Shown piece after piece: positions 1-5,131 of a stretch of 5,131 bases of DNA. The stretch comes from JAIBJP01 sp035639875 (GTDB lineage Bacteria; Actinomycetota; Thermoleophilia; Gaiellales; Gaiellaceae). The stretch is from NCBI GenBank assembly GCA_035639875.1, contig DASQXE010000026.1, forward strand, positions 1-5,131, given 5' to 3'. The first letter of the stretch is position 1; every line of letters starts with the position of its first letter. Made by a program: the position numbers and the translations under genes. The notes under the pieces were generated by a model, which was not told the origin of the DNA, searched no databases, and saw only the letters and a list, made by a program, of their open reading frames with translations.

Positions 1-40
1 CCGTAACCGTGCGGGCCCCGTGATCGTTGTTAGCTCCGAT

Positions 41-376
41 ATGAGCTCCTCCGAAGAGCGAATCGGCGAGATTCAGTCTCTCTTCCGCGACGTAAACGAA
101 CAGATCGCAGAGGCCGCCGACCGCTTCGACGTCGACAGCGCGCGCTTCTACTGCGAATGCCACGATCCCGGCTGCGGCGAGCGCCTCCATGTGCCGCTCG
201 ACGAGTACGAACAAGTGCGAGCGAAATCGACGCGCTTCGTCCACGCCCCCGGTCACGTGGAACGCCGGTTCGAACGCGTCGTCGCGCGGCGGCGCGGCTA
301 TGCGGTCGTCGAGAAGTTCGGCCGCGCGCTGACGGCGATCGTCCGCCGGCTCGATCCACGCAGCGAGAACGCCTAG
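41..376 (+). CDS. Small conserved-type hypothetical protein with a CxCxxxxC cluster
   Basis: Function unknown. From the ATG at 41 it encodes 111 residues. The N-terminal third is acidic and probably helical (SSEERIGEIQSLFRDVNE). It is followed by the cysteine cluster CECHDPGC (Cys38, Cys40, Cys45 of the ATG form, with His41), then by a basic Arg-rich C-terminal half (ERRFERVVARRRGY). The C-x-C-x4-C pattern with a nearby His could bind a metal or act in redox chemistry; this is inference. I recall similar short proteins with a C-E-C-x-D-x-x-C motif and a following 'Y..VR....RF...PGH' stretch from Thermoleophilia genomes, without an assigned role. No signal peptide or membrane segment is visible. 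The frame is open to the left edge with a GTG at 20, so a start at 20 or beyond the window is possible. I prefer ATG 41 because the family-like sequence begins there, but neither start has a clear Shine-Dalgarno. It converges on tnaA and its stop overlaps that gene's stop. Confidence 0.75.
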   Translation: MSSSEERIGEIQSLFRDVNEQIAEAADRFDVDSARFYCECHDPGCGERLHVPLDEYEQVRAKSTRFVHAPGHVERRFERVVARRRGYAVVEKFGRALTAIVRRLDPRSENA

Positions 377-1749
377 CCCGCGGGGCGAAAGCGTGCGGTG
401 AAGTGCCGCAGGACCGGCGCCTCGGAGATCAGCTCGAGGCCACGGACAGCGTCCACGTCAGCGAGGACGTCCGCGGCCGTGTCCGCCGCGTGCTCCAGCT
501 GCCGTGACGTGTAGACGCGGCGCGGCACGGCGAGGCGCACGAGCTCGAGCGGTGGGTGGCGATTCTCGCTGGTGATGGGGTCGCGCCCGGCCATCACGGA
601 CCCGATCTCGACGCCCCGGACGCTGCCCGCCAGGTAGAGCGCGCACGCCAGCGCCTGGGCGGGGAACGCAGAGGGCTCGAGGTGCGGAAGCATCGGTCCG
701 GCGTTGAGGTAGACCGCATGCCCGCCGAAAGGACGGAGGACCGAGGCGCCGGCCTCGGCCAAGGCGTGGCCGAGGTGGGCGACCTGCTCGATACGGTGGC
801 GGAGGTAGTTTTCGTCGAGCACCTCGCGCAGCCCGACGGCGATCGCCTCGAGGTCGCGACCGGCCAGGCCGCCGTAGGTCGGGAAGCCTTCGAAGACGAT
901 GCCGCGCGCCTGCAACCGGCGGAAGAACTCTTCGTCCTCGCGAATCGCGACGAACCCGCCGATGTTGGCGATCGCGTCCTTCTTTGCGCTCATGAGCACC
1001 GCGTCCGCCTCCGCGAGCAGCGCGCGCACAATTTCCTGCAGGGACACGTCGGCGAATCCGTCCTCGCGCTCGCGCACGAACCAGGCGTTCTCGGCGAAGC
1101 GGGCGATGTCGAGGACGAACTTCTTCCCGTGCTCGTGTGTCAGTCGCGCCACCTCGCGGACGTTGGCCACCGACACCGGCTGGCCACCGCCGGCGTTGTT
1201 CGTGATCGTGAGCATGACGATGGAGACGCGGTCTCCGTCCTGCCCATCGAGGAGATCCGCGAGCGCACGGGTGTCCATGTCGCCCTTGAACGGAAGGTCG
1301 AGATCGGGGTCGAGAGCCTCGGCGACCGGAAGGTCGAGGGCTACGCCTTTCCGCACCTCGATGTGCGCCCGCGTCGTGTCGAAATGCGCGTTCGACGGGA
1401 CGATCTCGCCCGGGTCGATGACGGCGCCGAAGAAGACGCTCTCGGCTCCGCGTCCCTGGTGGGCCGGTACGACGAACGGAAAGCCGAGCACGTCGAGCAC
1501 GGCCTCGCGGAAGCGCTCGAAGCTCTGCGACCCGGCGTAGGACTCGTCCCCGCGCATGAGCGCCGACCACTGCGACTGGCTCATGGCGCCGGTGCCCGAG
1601 TCGGTCAGAAGGTCGAGCTCGACGTCCCGGGCAGCGATCTGAAAGAGGTTCCAGCCCGCCCGATCGAGCGCGTCCTCGCGCTCTTCGCGGGTCGTGGAGC
1701 GAATCGGCTCGACCATCTTGATACGAAAGGGCTCTCGCGGCGCGCGCAC
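373..1749 (-). CDS. tnaA: Tryptophanase (L-tryptophan indole-lyase), PLP-dependent
   Basis: Cytoplasmic enzyme that cleaves L-tryptophan to indole, pyruvate and ammonia. The 458 residues align over their whole length with E. coli TnaA (471 aa) from the N-terminal EPFRI..VEP to the C-terminal VLRHFTA. Seen: LLTDSGTGA (47-55); MRGDESYAG with Tyr71; HQGRGAE (97-103); the aspartate/arginine motif DIARFAENA (Asp214, Arg217); the PLP-lysine motif SAKKDA with Lys257; EGFPTYGGL; and FPAQALA. The residues separating tryptophanase from tyrosine phenol-lyase are all of tryptophanase type: Asp124 (Thr in the lyase), Ile382 (Arg in the lyase) and His449 (Phe in the lyase). Segments such as GGLAGRD nevertheless resemble tyrosine phenol-lyase. 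The GTG start is chosen because it just precedes the conserved EPFRI; no clear ribosome binding site is seen. It lies 34 bp behind ftsZ, so read-through from ftsZ is likely. There is no room for a tnaC-type leader peptide in the gap. Its 3' end overlaps the convergent gene by 4 bp. Confidence 0.96.
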   Translation of the reverse strand: MRAPREPFRIKMVEPIRSTTREEREDALDRAGWNLFQIAARDVELDLLTDSGTGAMSQSQWSALMRGDESYAGSQSFERFREAVLDVLGFPFVVPAHQGRGAESVFFGAVIDPGEIVPSNAHFDTTRAHIEVRKGVALDLPVAEALDPDLDLPFKGDMDTRALADLLDGQDGDRVSIVMLTITNNAGGGQPVSVANVREVARLTHEHGKKFVLDIARFAENAWFVREREDGFADVSLQEIVRALLAEADAVLMSAKKDAIANIGGFVAIREDEEFFRRLQARGIVFEGFPTYGGLAGRDLEAIAVGLREVLDENYLRHRIEQVAHLGHALAEAGASVLRPFGGHAVYLNAGPMLPHLEPSAFPAQALACALYLAGSVRGVEIGSVMAGRDPITSENRHPPLELVRLAVPRRVYTSRQLEHAADTAADVLADVDAVRGLELISEAPVLRHFTARFRPAG

Positions 1750-1783
1750 GGCCGCGAGCGTATGAGAAGTTGGCTGGCCCCGG

Positions 1784-2851
1784 CTAGCGGCGCCGCAAGA
1801 AAGACGGCACTTCGAGGACGTCGGCCGGGACGTCGAAGCCGCCGCTCACCGGTTCACGCTCGCGCTCGCCTTCCTTCACCTCACGGCGCTCGCGCCGCAG
1901 GCTGCGGTCGAACCCCGTCGCGATGACGGTCACGCGGACCTTGCCTTCAATGCCGTCGTCGATCACCGCGCCGAAGATGACGTTCGCGTTCAGGTCGGCG
2001 GCGCCGGTGACAACCTCGGCTGCCTCGTTCACCTCGAAGAGACCCAGGTCGGGGCCGCCCGTGATGTTGAGGAGGATGCCCGTCGCGCCCTCGACGGACG
2101 CCTCGAGGAGCGGGGACGAGACGGCCGCCCGTGCAGCCTCTGCCGCACGGTTCTCGCCCTCGGCTTCGCCGATGCCCATGAGCGCCGAGCCGGCGTCGGT
2201 CATGATCGTGCGCACGTCGGCGAAGTCGAGGTTGACGAGTCCCGGCACCATGATGAGGTCGGTGATGCCCTGGACGCCCTGGCGAAGGACCTCGTCCGCC
2301 AGGCGGAAGGCGTCGACCACCGAGGTGCGCTTCTCGACGACCTGAAGCAGCCGGTCGTTCGGGATGATGATCAGCGTGTCGACCTTGTCGCGAAGATTTG
2401 TGATTCCCGTTTGCGCCTGGTCGGCCCGCCTTCGTCCTTCGAAGTGAAACGGGCGCGTGACAACGCCGACCGTCAGCGCCTTCAGATCGTCGCGAGCGAT
2501 CTCGGCGATGATCGGAGCGCCGCCGGTGCCGGTCCCCCCGCCCTCGCCGGCGGTGATGAAGACCATGTCCGCGCCCTTGAGCGCCTCCTTGATCTCGTCG
2601 CGGCTCTCGAGCGCCGCTTCCTCCCCGACGACCGGGTCCGCCCCAGCGCCCAACCCGCGCGTGCGATGGGTGCCGATGTGCAGCTTCTGTTCTGCCTCTG
2701 ACATGAGGAGCGCCTGAGCGTCGGTATTCACCGCAACGAACTCGCAGCCGCGCAGGCCGGCTTCGATCATGCGATTTACGGCGTTGGTACCGCCGCCGCC
2801 GACGCCCACCACCTTGATGACGGCCAGGAAGGTTCCCGACTGGTCTCTCAC
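1784..2851 (-). CDS. ftsZ: Cell division protein FtsZ (tubulin-like GTPase)
   Basis: Polymerises with GTP into the cytoplasmic Z-ring that recruits the divisome. The 355 residues show: an N-terminal nucleotide-binding strand and loop (VVGVGGGGTNAV, 14-25); NTDAQAL (42-48); the T3-loop motif GLGAGADP (67-73), where Asp72 replaces the commoner Asn; the tubulin signature GEGGGTGTG (102-110), with the Glu103 form typical of actinobacteria; TRPFHFEGRRR; and the T7 catalytic loop NLDFAD (207-212), which completes the GTPase site of the next subunit. The chain ends in the canonical C-terminal peptide EVPSFLRRR, the docking site for membrane tethers and partners (SepF is the usual tether where ftsA is absent). 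The linker before it (about 316-343) is short and very charged. The start is GTG, preceded by GGAGAGGG (2857-2864) five bases upstream, which fixes it. A promoter candidate lies in the 69-bp spacer after ftsQ. No ftsA is found next to it. Confidence 0.99.
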   Translation of the reverse strand: MRDQSGTFLAVIKVVGVGGGGTNAVNRMIEAGLRGCEFVAVNTDAQALLMSEAEQKLHIGTHRTRGLGAGADPVVGEEAALESRDEIKEALKGADMVFITAGEGGGTGTGGAPIIAEIARDDLKALTVGVVTRPFHFEGRRRADQAQTGITNLRDKVDTLIIIPNDRLLQVVEKRTSVVDAFRLADEVLRQGVQGITDLIMVPGLVNLDFADVRTIMTDAGSALMGIGEAEGENRAAEAARAAVSSPLLEASVEGATGILLNITGGPDLGLFEVNEAAEVVTGAADLNANVIFGAVIDDGIEGKVRVTVIATGFDRSLRRERREVKEGEREREPVSGGFDVPADVLEVPSFLRRR

Positions 2852-2856
2852 TCTAT

Positions 2857-2864
2857 CCCTCTCC
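2857..2864 (-). promoter_or_regulatory. Ribosome binding site of ftsZ
   Basis: GGAGAGGG on the minus strand, five bases before the GTG start at 2851. It is one of only two good Shine-Dalgarno matches among the minus-strand genes (the other precedes murB) and supports this GTG as the ftsZ start. Confidence 0.7.
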
Positions 2865-2881
2865 GCGTCTCTAGCTCAGCT

Positions 2882-2904
2882 TGAGCGTGCGCCTGAGCGT
2901 ACGC
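2882..2904. repeat. Two 11-bp direct repeats upstream of ftsZ
   Basis: On the plus strand TGAGCGTGCGC (2882-2892) and TGAGCGTACGC (2894-2904) differ at one position and are spaced 12 bp start to start, close to one helical turn. They cover the candidate -10 box and transcription start of ftsZ. The second copy contains the 8-bp palindrome GCGTACGC (2897-2904). The first copy overlaps the right arm of a small inverted repeat, GCTCA-gct-TGAGC (2874-2886). Placement and spacing suggest an operator for a repressor binding one face of the DNA, but no regulator is identified. Confidence 0.5.
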
Positions 2905-2924
2905 GCCCTCGTCCACGGTGTCAA
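2896..2924 (-). promoter_or_regulatory. Candidate sigma-70-type promoter for ftsZ
   Basis: On the minus strand a perfect -35 hexamer TTGACA (2919-2924) is followed by exactly 17 bases and then TACGCT (2896-2901), which fits the relaxed high-GC -10 pattern TAnnnT. The TGA stop codon of ftsQ lies inside the -35 box. Transcription would start near 2888-2890, leaving a leader of roughly 40 bases before the ftsZ GTG with its ribosome binding site. A dedicated ftsZ promoter between ftsQ and ftsZ is known in Streptomyces, so the location makes sense. The -10 box is weak, and activity is inferred. Confidence 0.45.
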
Positions 2925-3751
2925 CCTGGCATTTGCAGGGAAGTTACGGGCAAAGTCTCAGGTTCGACCTGAGAGTTGAGGGTTGGACCGACAACGACGC
3001 GTTCGGGCAGGCTGGCATCGATGTACCCGATCGATCCTCGATCCTCGGCGGCGAGAGAACGCAGGACGAGCGCAGCTGAGGCGAGCTTTACACCGACGTC
3101 GACGGGTTCGCCGAGCCGCAGTTCCGGCCGTCCCCAGGGGGCGCGCAGGTCGAAGAAGAGCTGCCCGCTCTCGAGCCGCACCGAATAGATCCGCACCGGA
3201 AAGCGCCTCGGAACGAGAGCGAGCGCTCCGAGCACGAGCCTTGCGGCCGCGTCCGTCACGAACGCGCCTGGCTCGGCCTCTTCACTCGAACGTAGGCGGA
3301 ACCGGGGCAGGCCGATGGGTGTTCCGGACGGGATGCTGCCGATGATCCGGCCGCGCGCGGAGACGACCCAGCGGGCCGAGCCCAGGCGGACGACGGCGAG
3401 AGGCGTTTCGGGACTGACGAAGATCCGCAGCGTGCTCGGGAAGGCGCGGTCATAGCTCGCGGAGCGGACGGACGGAAGCGCTTCGAGGTCGCGGACGAGT
3501 GCGTCGCCGTTCAGCCCGACGAGGCTCTTCCCCACGAGGGGCTCGGCGGTAGCACGCACCGCGCGACGCACCTCGGCTGTCCCGCCGGAGATCTCGATCG
3601 TGCGCACGGCGAAGACTGGTGTTTCGCGGGCGGCGACATACAGGAGCGCGATGATCGCAAGGGCGCCGGCGGCAAGCGCCGCCGCGCGTCGCCACGGGAC
3701 GGCGAGACCGTCCCGGACCGAGCGCGGTTGAACGAGCGCGAGCCGGCTCAC
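2921..3751 (-). CDS. ftsQ: Cell division protein FtsQ/DivIB
   Basis: Bitopic membrane protein that links cytoplasmic and extracytoplasmic divisome parts, classically with FtsB and FtsL. The 276 residues show: a short basic cytoplasmic tail (1-22, ending PWRR); one hydrophobic membrane helix (about 23-41, AAALAAGALAIIALLYVAA); a POTRA domain (about 46-113, starting FAVRTIEISGG and containing LPSVRSASYDRAFPSTLRIFV); and the FtsQ beta domain (about 115-255, with WVVSARGRII and the late YIDASLPERVVV). Length, topology and position between murB and ftsZ all fit. The start is GTG at 3751. It has no visible Shine-Dalgarno, but the frame is closed by a TGA at 3803-3805 and no ATG, GTG or TTG lies between. 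It is separated from murB by 91 bp that include a strong hairpin. The stop TGA lies inside the candidate ftsZ -35 box. Confidence 0.93.
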   Translation of the reverse strand: MSRLALVQPRSVRDGLAVPWRRAAALAAGALAIIALLYVAARETPVFAVRTIEISGGTAEVRRAVRATAEPLVGKSLVGLNGDALVRDLEALPSVRSASYDRAFPSTLRIFVSPETPLAVVRLGSARWVVSARGRIIGSIPSGTPIGLPRFRLRSSEEAEPGAFVTDAAARLVLGALALVPRRFPVRIYSVRLESGQLFFDLRAPWGRPELRLGEPVDVGVKLASAALVLRSLAAEDRGSIGYIDASLPERVVVGPTLNSQVEPETLPVTSLQMPG

Positions 3752-3823
3752 GCTGGACAGTTCGGCGCCCGCGTGCGCCGTCCTCCGGACCGGGCTTCGC
3801 GTTCATCCGCGCTCGCCAGGGGT

Positions 3824-3848
3824 GGATGAGGGGGCAGCCCCCTCATCC
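3824..3848 (-). terminator. Perfect 11-bp hairpin at the murB stop (terminator- or attenuator-like)
   Basis: The arms GGATGAGGGGG (3824-3834) and CCCCCTCATCC (3838-3848) are perfect reverse complements around a 3-base loop. In the murB transcript the first arm contains the last codon and the UGA stop. No T-tract follows on either strand, so it is not a textbook intrinsic terminator. High-GC actinobacteria often have such U-poor hairpins. It could cause partial termination, RNA processing or 3'-end protection, or regulate ftsQ. The structure is seen directly; the function is inferred. Confidence 0.5.
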
Positions 3849-4724
3849 CAGCGCGGGGACCTCGATGTGTCCGAGCAGCTGCACCTCGGGCTCGAGCCCG
3901 ACCCCGAACTGCTCAAGGGCACGCCTGCGTGCTTCCGCAATGAGCGCGAGTGCGTCCTCGGAAGTCGCCTCGCCCGCGTTCTCGATGAAGTTCGCGTGCT
4001 TGGGCGAGATCTGCGCGCCGCCGATGCGGTGGCCCCTGAGGCCGCACGCCTCGAGCATGCGCCCAGCCGTAAGCTCGTGGTCAGGGTTCTTGAAGACACT
4101 CCCGAAGGTGCGCTTGTTCGTCGGCTGCGCCGCCTTCCGCTGCGCCTGCAATTCGGTGACTGTCGCCTTGATCTCGGCCGCAGGCTTCGGCTCGAGGCGA
4201 AGCTCGGCTGCTGCGACGATCTGCCCCGCGACGAGATCGGAGCGCCTGTAGCGGAGGCCGAGCTCAGCGGGCGTCCGCCAGTGGGCGCCGCGCGCGTCCG
4301 CGACGTGGGCCTTGACCAGGACGGAGGAGATGTCGCTCCCGTACGCCCCGGCGTTCATCCAGACACCGCCGCCCACGGTGCCCGGGATCGCGCAGACGAA
4401 CTCGAGACCACCAAGTTCGGCCGACCGGGCCTTGTGCAGGCAGACGGCGAGCGACGCGCCTCCCCCGCCGATCAGACGCCCGTCCTCCGCCTTCGCCGCC
4501 GCGAGTACGCCGTCGAGCTTGAGGACGACCCCCTCGAAGCCCTCGTCGGCGACGAGCAGGTTCGAGCCGAGGCCGACCGGGGCTGCGGGCAATCCGTTCT
4601 CCTCTGCCCACGCGAGGATCTCCACCAGACCCTCGACCGTCTCGGGACGGGCGAGCCAGCGCGCCGGTCCCCCCGTGCCGATGGTCGTGAACTTGGAGAG
4701 GCCAACGCCCTCCTCGAGCTTCAC
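3843..4724 (-). CDS. murB: UDP-N-acetylenolpyruvoylglucosamine reductase MurB
   Basis: Cytoplasmic FAD enzyme that uses NADPH to reduce UDP-GlcNAc-enolpyruvate to UDP-MurNAc, the second committed step of peptidoglycan synthesis. The 293 residues match the shorter type II MurB. Seen: the N-terminal LSKFTTIGTGGPA; the FAD-binding PVGLGSNLLVAD (49-60) and IPGTVGGGVWMNAGAYG (113-129); the catalytic arginine in LRYRRSD (Arg160); the proton-donor serine in FGSVFKNP (Ser209), which marks the MurB C-terminal domain; AGRMLEACGLRG; KHANFIEN; and the final catalytic glutamate in LEPEV (Glu280). The start is GTG at 4724, which shares four bases (GTGA) with the murC stop. GAGAGG (4733-4738) lies eight bases upstream, so translational coupling to murC is likely. 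The stop codon lies inside a strong hairpin. Confidence 0.98.
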   Translation of the reverse strand: MKLEEGVGLSKFTTIGTGGPARWLARPETVEGLVEILAWAEENGLPAAPVGLGSNLLVADEGFEGVVLKLDGVLAAAKAEDGRLIGGGGASLAVCLHKARSAELGGLEFVCAIPGTVGGGVWMNAGAYGSDISSVLVKAHVADARGAHWRTPAELGLRYRRSDLVAGQIVAAAELRLEPKPAAEIKATVTELQAQRKAAQPTNKRTFGSVFKNPDHELTAGRMLEACGLRGHRIGGAQISPKHANFIENAGEATSEDALALIAEARRRALEQFGVGLEPEVQLLGHIEVPALG

Positions 4725-5131
4725 CGGGCGAGCCTCTCGAGGAGGATGGGGACAGCTTCATCGACATTCCCCGCCCCGACCGTGAGCACGAGATCTCCGG
4801 TGCGGGCAACTGCGACGAGGAACTCGGCTCCTTGCTCGACCGTCGGCGTCCAGCCGACGCGCATCCCCGGCCGAACCTCCGTGAGGCGGTCGACCACGAG
4901 CTTCCCGCTGACTCCGTCGAGCGGCTCCTCGCGCGCCGGATACACGTCGGTAACGGCGGCAACATCGGCGCCCGCGAGCGCCGCCGCGAGCTCCCCGGCC
5001 AGGTGCAGCGTGCGCGAGTAGAGGTGCGGCTGGAAGAGGACGAGGACGCGCCCGCCGTTCGCAAGCTCGCGGGCGGCGGCCAGCGTCGCCGCGATCTCGG
5101 CGGGGTGATGACCGTAGTCGTCGACGATCCG
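4721..5131 (-). CDS. murC: UDP-N-acetylmuramate--L-alanine ligase MurC, C-terminal part
   Basis: ATP-dependent cytoplasmic ligase that adds L-alanine to UDP-MurNAc, the first peptide-stem step. Only the last 136 residues are present; the frame runs without a stop to the right edge, so the N-terminal UDP-binding domain and most of the central ATPase domain are missing. The visible part opens with the MurC motif VDDYGHHPAEIAATL, at the start of the Mur ligase C-terminal domain. It continues with LVLFQPHLYSRT, ADVAAVTDVYPAREEP and GVSGKLV, and ends near LVLTVGAGNVDEAV (many MurC have GAGD here). These motifs distinguish it from MurD, MurE and MurF. A GTG inside the frame at 4945 is not the start, because conserved MurC sequence continues upstream of it. 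Its TGA overlaps the murB GTG. Confidence 0.97.
   Translation of the reverse strand, partial: RIVDDYGHHPAEIAATLAAARELANGGRVLVLFQPHLYSRTLHLAGELAAALAGADVAAVTDVYPAREEPLDGVSGKLVVDRLTEVRPGMRVGWTPTVEQGAEFLVAVARTGDLVLTVGAGNVDEAVPILLERLAR
4733..4738 (-). promoter_or_regulatory. Ribosome binding site of murB inside murC
   Basis: GAGAGG on the minus strand, eight bases before the murB GTG and within the last codons of murC. Together with the GTGA overlap it supports the chosen murB start and coupled translation. Confidence 0.55.

Noticed and set aside
376..386. GCCC-gcg-GGGC inverted repeat just after the small plus-strand gene
   Set aside because: It is only four base pairs, lies within the last codons of tnaA and has no T-run. 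It is likely a by-product of GC-rich codons.
1750..1783. tnaC-like leader peptide or attenuator before tnaA
   Set aside because: Only 34 bases separate ftsZ and tnaA, with no short Trp-containing frame or room for the E. coli type of leader.
1773..1788. Small inverted repeat at the ftsZ stop codon as a terminator (GCTGGC-cccg-GCTAGC)
   Set aside because: It is a six-base stem with one mismatch in the ftsZ-strand RNA and no T-run, so it is too weak to call and does not clearly separate ftsZ from tnaA.
556..1926. Long open frame on the plus strand opposite tnaA (456 codons)
   Set aside because: It is the antisense of a clear tryptophanase in G+C-rich sequence, where such mirror frames are common. 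Its product has no recognisable motif and it also runs into the 3' end of ftsZ.
3667..3684. Seven-base GC stem with a four-base loop inside ftsQ
   Set aside because: It lies in the Ala/Gly-rich codons of the membrane helix, where GCC/GGC repeats create such self-complementarity by chance.
3822..5021. Long open frame on the plus strand opposite murB and murC (399 codons)
   Set aside because: It is antisense to two unmistakable genes, is rich in Arg, Ala and Pro without domain features, and arises from GC-biased third positions.
1..5131. CRISPR array, insertion sequence, tRNA, prophage or defence genes
   Set aside because: The window is almost fully covered by housekeeping genes. No regularly spaced repeats, transposase motifs or tRNA-like folds were seen.

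Overview
This window is a G+C-rich piece of a bacterial division and cell wall (dcw) cluster. The minus strand reads murC (5' end cut by the right edge) - murB - ftsQ - ftsZ, followed closely by a tryptophanase gene (tnaA). One small conserved-type protein gene on the plus strand converges on tnaA at the left end. The gene order, the absence of ftsA between ftsQ and ftsZ, the actinobacterial GEGGGTGTG form of the FtsZ nucleotide-binding loop and the GTG start codons point to Actinobacteriota. The small Cys-cluster protein suggests the class Thermoleophilia (Gaiellales/Solirubrobacterales-like), but that placement is inference from memory of the family, not a search.

Layout from right to left, in the direction of transcription. 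murC (4721-5131) overlaps the murB start by 4 bp (GTGA). murB (3843-4724) ends inside a perfect inverted repeat that would form an 11-bp hairpin in the transcript. A 91-bp spacer leads to ftsQ (2921-3751). A 69-bp spacer follows, holding a plausible sigma-70-type promoter whose -35 box overlaps the ftsQ stop codon, plus two near-identical 11-bp direct repeats over the -10/start region. Then come ftsZ (1784-2851), a 34-bp gap and tnaA (373-1749). tnaA and the plus-strand gene (41-376) converge so tightly that both stop codons lie in the same palindromic CTAG. No gene-free stretch exceeds 100 bp.

Functionally, MurC and MurB act in the cytoplasm on UDP-linked peptidoglycan precursors. FtsZ forms the division ring and FtsQ is a bitopic divisome scaffold, so four of the six genes serve septal wall synthesis. 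TnaA is metabolically unrelated (Trp to indole, pyruvate and ammonia). Its position directly behind ftsZ is the most unusual feature of the gene content. I saw no mobile element, CRISPR array, tRNA or rRNA. Nothing here amounts to a clearly new multi-gene system; the most original signals are the regulatory-looking structures in the two spacers that flank ftsQ.
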